11,030 bases of DNA, taken from positions 2,281-13,310 of the forward strand of contig DNSU01000029.1 in assembly GCA_003499585.1 (NCBI GenBank), read 5' to 3'. The DNA comes from Cyanobacteria bacterium UBA9579 (GTDB lineage Bacteria > Cyanobacteriota > Vampirovibrionia > Gastranaerophilales > UBA9579). This document shows positions 7,888-11,030 of the stretch, one piece after another. The notes beneath the pieces were generated by a model. The model saw nothing but the letters and a program-made list of their open reading frames with translations, was not told where the DNA came from and did not search any database. Position 1 is the stretch's first letter. Each line of letters starts with the position of its first letter. A program made the position numbers and the translations under genes.

Positions 7888-7917
7888 TACATATATTCCT
7901 TATATCTGGCTATCATT
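7858..7917 (-). other. Foldable segment in xdh upstream region (possible three-way junction)
   Basis: An outer stem pairs 7911-7917 with 7858-7864 (7 bp). It continues as GCCA/TGGC (7907-7910 with 7871-7874) after a 6-nt bulge. Inside are two small hairpins on the minus strand: ATATA-AGGAA-TATAT (7905-7891) and TAATG-TATG-CATTA (7889-7876). The loop of the first exposes the AAGGA ribosome site of the 18-codon ORF, and its ATG lies in the second. I do not recognise a known riboswitch class. The small inner helices are AT-rich and may be chance; the outer 11 pairs are the better part. Confidence 0.3.
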
Positions 7918-7975
7918 TCCCGATTCTTCCTAAAATTAGTTGGTCGTTAATATTTCGGATTTGGACATTTATACT

Positions 7976-8003
7976 AAAAAAGCGAAAGCCTGAAACTCTC
8001 GCT
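7976..8003 (-). terminator. Rho-independent terminator on the minus strand without an obvious gene in front
   Basis: Read on the minus strand, AGCGAGAG (8003-7996), a 7-nt loop and CTTTCGCT (7988-7981) form an 8-bp stem with one G-U pair. Six T residues follow (7981-7976, counting the last stem base). This is a standard intrinsic terminator. On the plus strand the hairpin is followed by ATATCTTAATTTC and would terminate poorly. No coding gene lies on the minus strand between 8004 and the kinase gene. It could end a small RNA, act as an attenuator in a long xdh leader, or be a remnant of a lost gene. Confidence 0.7.
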
Positions 8004-8066
8004 ATATCTTAATTTCTATTGTCTTAAAATGATACCCCCTAGTAAACTATCTTAGAACTTTTACTT

Positions 8067-8096
8067 TTGAAGACTTTAACCTAAATACTGTAAAAT
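8067..8096 (+). promoter_or_regulatory. Candidate promoter of the sensor-kinase gene
   Basis: TTGAAG (8067-8072) and TAAAAT (8091-8096) are separated by 18 nt, with expected transcription start near 8103. The -35 matches four of six consensus bases and the -10 five of six. The start would lie about 160 nt before the favoured kinase ATG at 8264. Confidence 0.35.
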
Positions 8097-8105
8097 CAAC
8101 ACTAC

Positions 8106-8134
8106 AATCAGCATAAATAAAGATATCGCTGATT
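8106..8134. promoter_or_regulatory. Stem-loop/dyad at the 5' end of the kinase leader
   Basis: AATCAGC (8106-8112) and GCTGATT (8128-8134) are perfect 7-bp inverted arms. Pairing continues as ATA/TAT (8113-8115 with 8124-8126) after a single bulged C at 8127, leaving an 8-nt loop. If transcription starts near 8103 the hairpin would stand almost at the mRNA 5' end, as a stabilising structure or a protein site. It could equally be a DNA operator just downstream of the promoter. Confidence 0.4.
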
Positions 8135-8263
8135 TGCAGGATTATATGCATGTCTGGGTTTTACTATATACTTCACTCCTGCCTTCATTACTCATTCAAT
8201 TTAATAAAGAAATATTTTATATTGATATTTCTTAAAATTATAAAATGGCAGGAGTTAACTGAA

Positions 8264-10945
8264 ATGCTGAAATGGTTTAATAATTTAAAGTTATCTCAAA
8301 AGATTACTGCACTAGTAATATTTGAAGCATTTTTTTTAACTTTACTTGGACTTGCAGGGTATTATATAGGATTTGGACTTGATAAGACAGCAGCATTGAT
8401 TTTAACATTGTTTATAATAACCATAGCTATAATATCTTTGATTACTTTAGGCTATTTTATAGCTGTTTTTATAGCAAAGCCACTCTTTGATATAACCGAG
8501 AAAATGAGAGAAGTAACAAAACCACTCTCTGATATAACTGAGAAAATGAGAGAAGTAGCAAAAGGTAATTTCTTTGTTGAGCCTGCTAAAGTGAGAGGAA
8601 AGGATGAATTTGCAGAGCCGTATAAAGTCTTTAATGCTATGACAGAGAATTTACGTGATTCTGCTAATAAAGAGAAAATACTAAAAGAAAGAGCACAATT
8701 CTTAAAAGATAGAGAAGTGTTTTTGAAACAGATAATGGTTGCTCTAATAACTTCCCTTGATATTAAGGATACTATACGTGCTATTGTGAATAAGACAGGT
8801 GAATTTTTTAAAGCAGATCAATGTTATTACGTAGAATATGAAGATAAAATTCAGGAGCATTTACCGATAAATGATTATGCAATTTATCTTTCATCTTTAA
8901 ATATAAAGGACTTAGCAGGATTAAAATTTACAAAAGAGCAGATGCAGCCTGTTATCAGATATGTATTTCTACAAAAACAGGCTTTATCTATTAATAATGT
9001 TAATGAGATTGAAGTTCCAGATGAAACAAAAGATTTGTTCAAAGAATTAGGTGTTAAGTCTTTTTTATCTGCTCCTATTATCTTTAAAGAAGAACTAATT
9101 GGAAGGATTGGACTGCACTATGTTAATGAGTTTAAAGAATTTAGCAAAGACGATATTGATCTTATTACTGCAATATCAGATCAATTAGCTACAGCAATCC
9201 ATCAGGCAAAATTATATAGCCAGATTGAAGAGACAAAAGAAAGAGAAATTCTTTTAAAAACTATAATCAGTAATACTTTACTAAGCTCTAATCTTGAAGA
9301 GGCACTGAGAAATATCGGAGAAGAAGTCGCCAGATTGTTTAATGCTGATAGAATTAGCTTTATGTTCTTTGATAACACTCTGCAAACTTTCTCAGAAATC
9401 AAGGGAGAATATAGAAGAAAAGAAGATATGCCTTCAGCAGAAGGGAAAGTAATACTTGAAAAGAATTTTGAACACTATTTAATTGAAGAGCTTTTTATTA
9501 AAAAGAATTCTTTAATCATAGATAACAATTCTCGAATCCCAGAAGGATTCAGAGATTTATTAAAGATTTTATACGTTAAAACCGCAATTGCAATACCTAT
9601 TTTTTACAGAGATAAACCAATAGCTGTCATCCTCCTGAACTATACAGAGTCAACAAACCAGTGGAACAAGGAAGAACTTGATTTTTTAGTACCGATAGCC
9701 CAGCAGGTATCTATCGGCATATATCTATTCCAATTAAATGAGAAGCTTGGTAAGTCTGTTACTACTGAGAGAACTGTAAGGGATATTGTCCTAGAAGCCA
9801 GAAAATTAGAGAATTATAAAAAGATATTTGATTATTTATTAGACAGATTAGCCAATATTTTTGGTGTAGATAGAGTATTAAACCTTCATTTTACTCCTGA
9901 TGGCAACTTATCCATTCGTAATGAGGTTATCAAGAATATAGATCAAGCATATTCACTCGGTCAAGATATTTCAAATGTAAAGAACATCGAGCAGATTTTC
10001 CCTGACGAGCCAGATAAAATGGTTGTCATAAATGATATTAATACGGATATTAAAGATCCTGTTTTAAAAGAATATTTCAGGAGTAAAAGAACTATTTCCT
10101 TATTGCTATATCCAATAGCAAGCAGGTATCTGACAAAGCAGCAAATTATAGGGATAATTATGCTATGCTCCTCAATGCCCAGAAAATGGACGTCTGAGGA
10201 GTTGGATAGCTTTAAACTTATGGTTGATACCACAACTCTTGTTTATCTTGAAATTAAACAAAAACAGGATGCGGAGGAGGAAAGAAAAACTTTTCTTGCT
10301 ACACTCACGCACGATCTTAGAAGTCCGCTTCTTGCAGAGCAGAAGGCACTTGAAGGAGTTATATCTAAAAAGTTTGGAACTTCATTGGAAAACTTTTTAG
10401 AATATCTTGAAGAGATGCACAGGACAAATGATGAATTACTGAGAATAGTAAATAATTTACTGCTGACATATCAATATGAGTCTGGTAAAACTGAATTACA
10501 GCTAGAATCTAGCAATATCAATGATATTATTGATGTCGCGGTAAAGTCTATGAAGCCTCTTGCTGAAGATAATGATTCAGAGATTGTCACTGACATTCAA
10601 CCTGACTCCCCCTTAGTAATGGCTAATGGTGATGAGATAAAAAGGGTAATTACTAATCTTATAAATAATGCCATTAAGCATAATACTAAAGGTACCAATA
10701 TTAATGTAAAAGCTAAAAAAATTGATAATGAAGTTCAGATATCAGTAAGTGATAATGGTAAGGGCATTCCTGAATCAGAACGTCCTTACATTTTCCAGAG
10801 ATACCCGTCTACTAAAAGAAAGATCGGTTCAGGGCTTGGTTTATATTTATCTAAACAAATTATAGATGCTCATAAGGGTAAGATTTGGTTCGATACTGAG
10901 GAAGGCAAAGGCACAACCTTCTATTTTACTTTACCTGTATCCTAA
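8264..10945 (+). CDS. Membrane-bound sensor histidine kinase with HAMP and three GAF-like domains
   Basis: An 893-residue protein when started at 8264. That ATG has AGGAG (8250-8254) 9 nt upstream and gives the typical kinase opening MLKWFNNLKLSQKI. An in-frame ATG at 8150 would add 38 hydrophobic and basic residues and also has an AGGA, so it cannot be excluded. Order: TM1 about 14-37, a loop of only about five residues, TM2 about 43-71, HAMP about 72-133, then three GAF-like domains (about 165-316, 332-490 and 515-665). HisKA follows with phospho-acceptor H683 in THDLRSPL. The ATPase domain shows an N box (798-806, NLINNAIKH), G1 (DNGKGI, 830-835) and G2 (GSGLGLYLSK, 855-864). With almost no periplasmic part, sensing is probably cytosolic, through the GAF domains. 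No receiver domain or response-regulator gene is in the window. It is divergent from the xdh operon; a regulatory link is possible but unsupported. Confidence 0.93.
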   Translation: MLKWFNNLKLSQKITALVIFEAFFLTLLGLAGYYIGFGLDKTAALILTLFIITIAIISLITLGYFIAVFIAKPLFDITEKMREVTKPLSDITEKMREVAKGNFFVEPAKVRGKDEFAEPYKVFNAMTENLRDSANKEKILKERAQFLKDREVFLKQIMVALITSLDIKDTIRAIVNKTGEFFKADQCYYVEYEDKIQEHLPINDYAIYLSSLNIKDLAGLKFTKEQMQPVIRYVFLQKQALSINNVNEIEVPDETKDLFKELGVKSFLSAPIIFKEELIGRIGLHYVNEFKEFSKDDIDLITAISDQLATAIHQAKLYSQIEETKEREILLKTIISNTLLSSNLEEALRNIGEEVARLFNADRISFMFFDNTLQTFSEIKGEYRRKEDMPSAEGKVILEKNFEHYLIEELFIKKNSLIIDNNSRIPEGFRDLLKILYVKTAIAIPIFYRDKPIAVILLNYTESTNQWNKEELDFLVPIAQQVSIGIYLFQLNEKLGKSVTTERTVRDIVLEARKLENYKKIFDYLLDRLANIFGVDRVLNLHFTPDGNLSIRNEVIKNIDQAYSLGQDISNVKNIEQIFPDEPDKMVVINDINTDIKDPVLKEYFRSKRTISLLLYPIASRYLTKQQIIGIIMLCSSMPRKWTSEELDSFKLMVDTTTLVYLEIKQKQDAEEERKTFLATLTHDLRSPLLAEQKALEGVISKKFGTSLENFLEYLEEMHRTNDELLRIVNNLLLTYQYESGKTELQLESSNINDIIDVAVKSMKPLAEDNDSEIVTDIQPDSPLVMANGDEIKRVITNLINNAIKHNTKGTNINVKAKKIDNEVQISVSDNGKGIPESERPYIFQRYPSTKRKIGSGLGLYLSKQIIDAHKGKIWFDTEEGKGTTFYFTLPVS
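8477..8560 (+). repeat. 42-bp in-frame tandem duplication in the kinase HAMP region
   Basis: Two direct copies (8477-8518 and 8519-8560) agree at 38 of 42 bases and encode KPLFDITEKMREVT and KPLSDITEKMREVA (residues 72-85 and 86-99). The four differences include two silent changes (AAG/AAA, ACC/ACT) and two replacements (Phe/Ser, Thr/Ala). The unit is the first helix of HAMP and is exactly 14 residues, two heptads. Confidence 0.95.
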
Positions 10946-10983
10946 ATTATAATTAATATTTCGTATGTTTATAAAATAAGAAA

Positions 10984-11030
10984 TACCCCCAGGGGAAGTC
11001 GAATCCCCGTCGCCGCCGTGAAAGGGCGGT
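10984..11030 (-). tRNA. tRNA-Glu (anticodon UUC), 3' part only
   Basis: The minus strand reads as the 3' two-thirds of a tRNA. The anticodon stem is CCGCC/GGCGG around loop CTTTCAC, with anticodon TTC at 11022-11020. A four-base variable region (CGAC) follows, then T stem GGGGA/TCCCC with loop TTCGACT, acceptor strand TGGGGGT (10991-10985) and discriminator A at 10984. TTT follows, so CCA is not encoded. The D arm and 5' acceptor strand lie beyond the window. It converges with the kinase gene, 38 nt from its stop. No hairpin terminator is visible after it, only a T-rich stretch. Confidence 0.95.

Noticed and set aside
7981..8014. Terminator acting on the plus strand before the kinase gene
   Set aside because: The hairpin is followed by ATATCTTAATTTC rather than a T tract in that direction. 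The only uninterrupted T tract is on the minus strand.
7801..8149. Known purine, xanthine or Moco riboswitch
   Set aside because: I could not match the conserved cores of these classes as I remember them. Only an unclassified foldable segment is reported.
8810..8850. Possible bilin-binding (DXCF-like) motif in the first GAF domain (ADQCYYV)
   Set aside because: The Cys sits at the early beta-strand position after the AD-R/Q motif, not at the chromophore-binding positions of cyanobacteriochromes. No second-Cys or CH/CY attachment motif is visible.
9202..10233. Minus-strand frames inside the kinase gene (9202-9402 and 9961-10233)
   Set aside because: Both are opposite conserved GAF-like coding sequence and show no independent evidence.
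1..11030. CRISPR arrays, insertion sequences, prophage or defence genes
   Set aside because: No spaced direct repeats, transposase-like frames or terminal inverted repeats were seen. The only tandem repeat is the 42-bp coding duplication in the kinase.

Overview
The window comes from an AT-rich bacterium with two membranes (a TonB-dependent outer-membrane receptor is encoded) that uses clear Shine-Dalgarno sites (AGGAG/AAGGA types). The partial tRNA-Glu at the right edge has an A53:U61 pair in the T stem and no encoded CCA. As I remember them, cyanobacterial and plastid tRNA-Glu look the same. Together with the low GC content this suggests a non-photosynthetic relative of Cyanobacteria (Melainabacteria/Vampirovibrionia-like). 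This is an inference of low to moderate confidence, because no marker gene is present.

Positions 1-7785 (minus strand) hold one tightly packed gene cluster, read right to left: xdhA (2Fe-2S/FAD subunit), xdhB (molybdopterin subunit), a 179-residue membrane protein resembling the Mpv17/PMP22 family, xdhC (molybdenum-cofactor insertion chaperone), a TonB-dependent receptor, and a multi-helix membrane protein resembling ECF-transporter S components that runs off the left edge. The genes overlap or lie 9-50 nt apart, and I see no internal terminator, so they probably form one operon. The catalytic residues specific for xanthine/hypoxanthine oxidation are present in XdhB. The cluster therefore looks like a purine-oxidation unit joined to an outer- and inner-membrane uptake module. 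The membrane proteins are its least explained part.

Positions 7786-8263 are a divergent regulatory region of almost 480 nt. On the minus (xdh) side it holds a candidate sigma70-like promoter overlapped by a 7-bp dyad, an 18-codon small ORF with a good ribosome-binding site, a nested foldable segment, and a strong intrinsic terminator pointing toward xdh with no gene in front of it. On the plus side it holds a candidate promoter and a 7-bp stem-loop ahead of the kinase gene.

Positions 8264-10945 (plus) encode a membrane-bound hybrid-free histidine kinase: two TM helices with almost no loop, HAMP, three GAF-like domains, and HisKA/HATPase. A 42-bp in-frame tandem duplication lengthens the HAMP helix by exactly two heptads. 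The convergent, truncated tRNA-Glu(UUC) gene closes the window.
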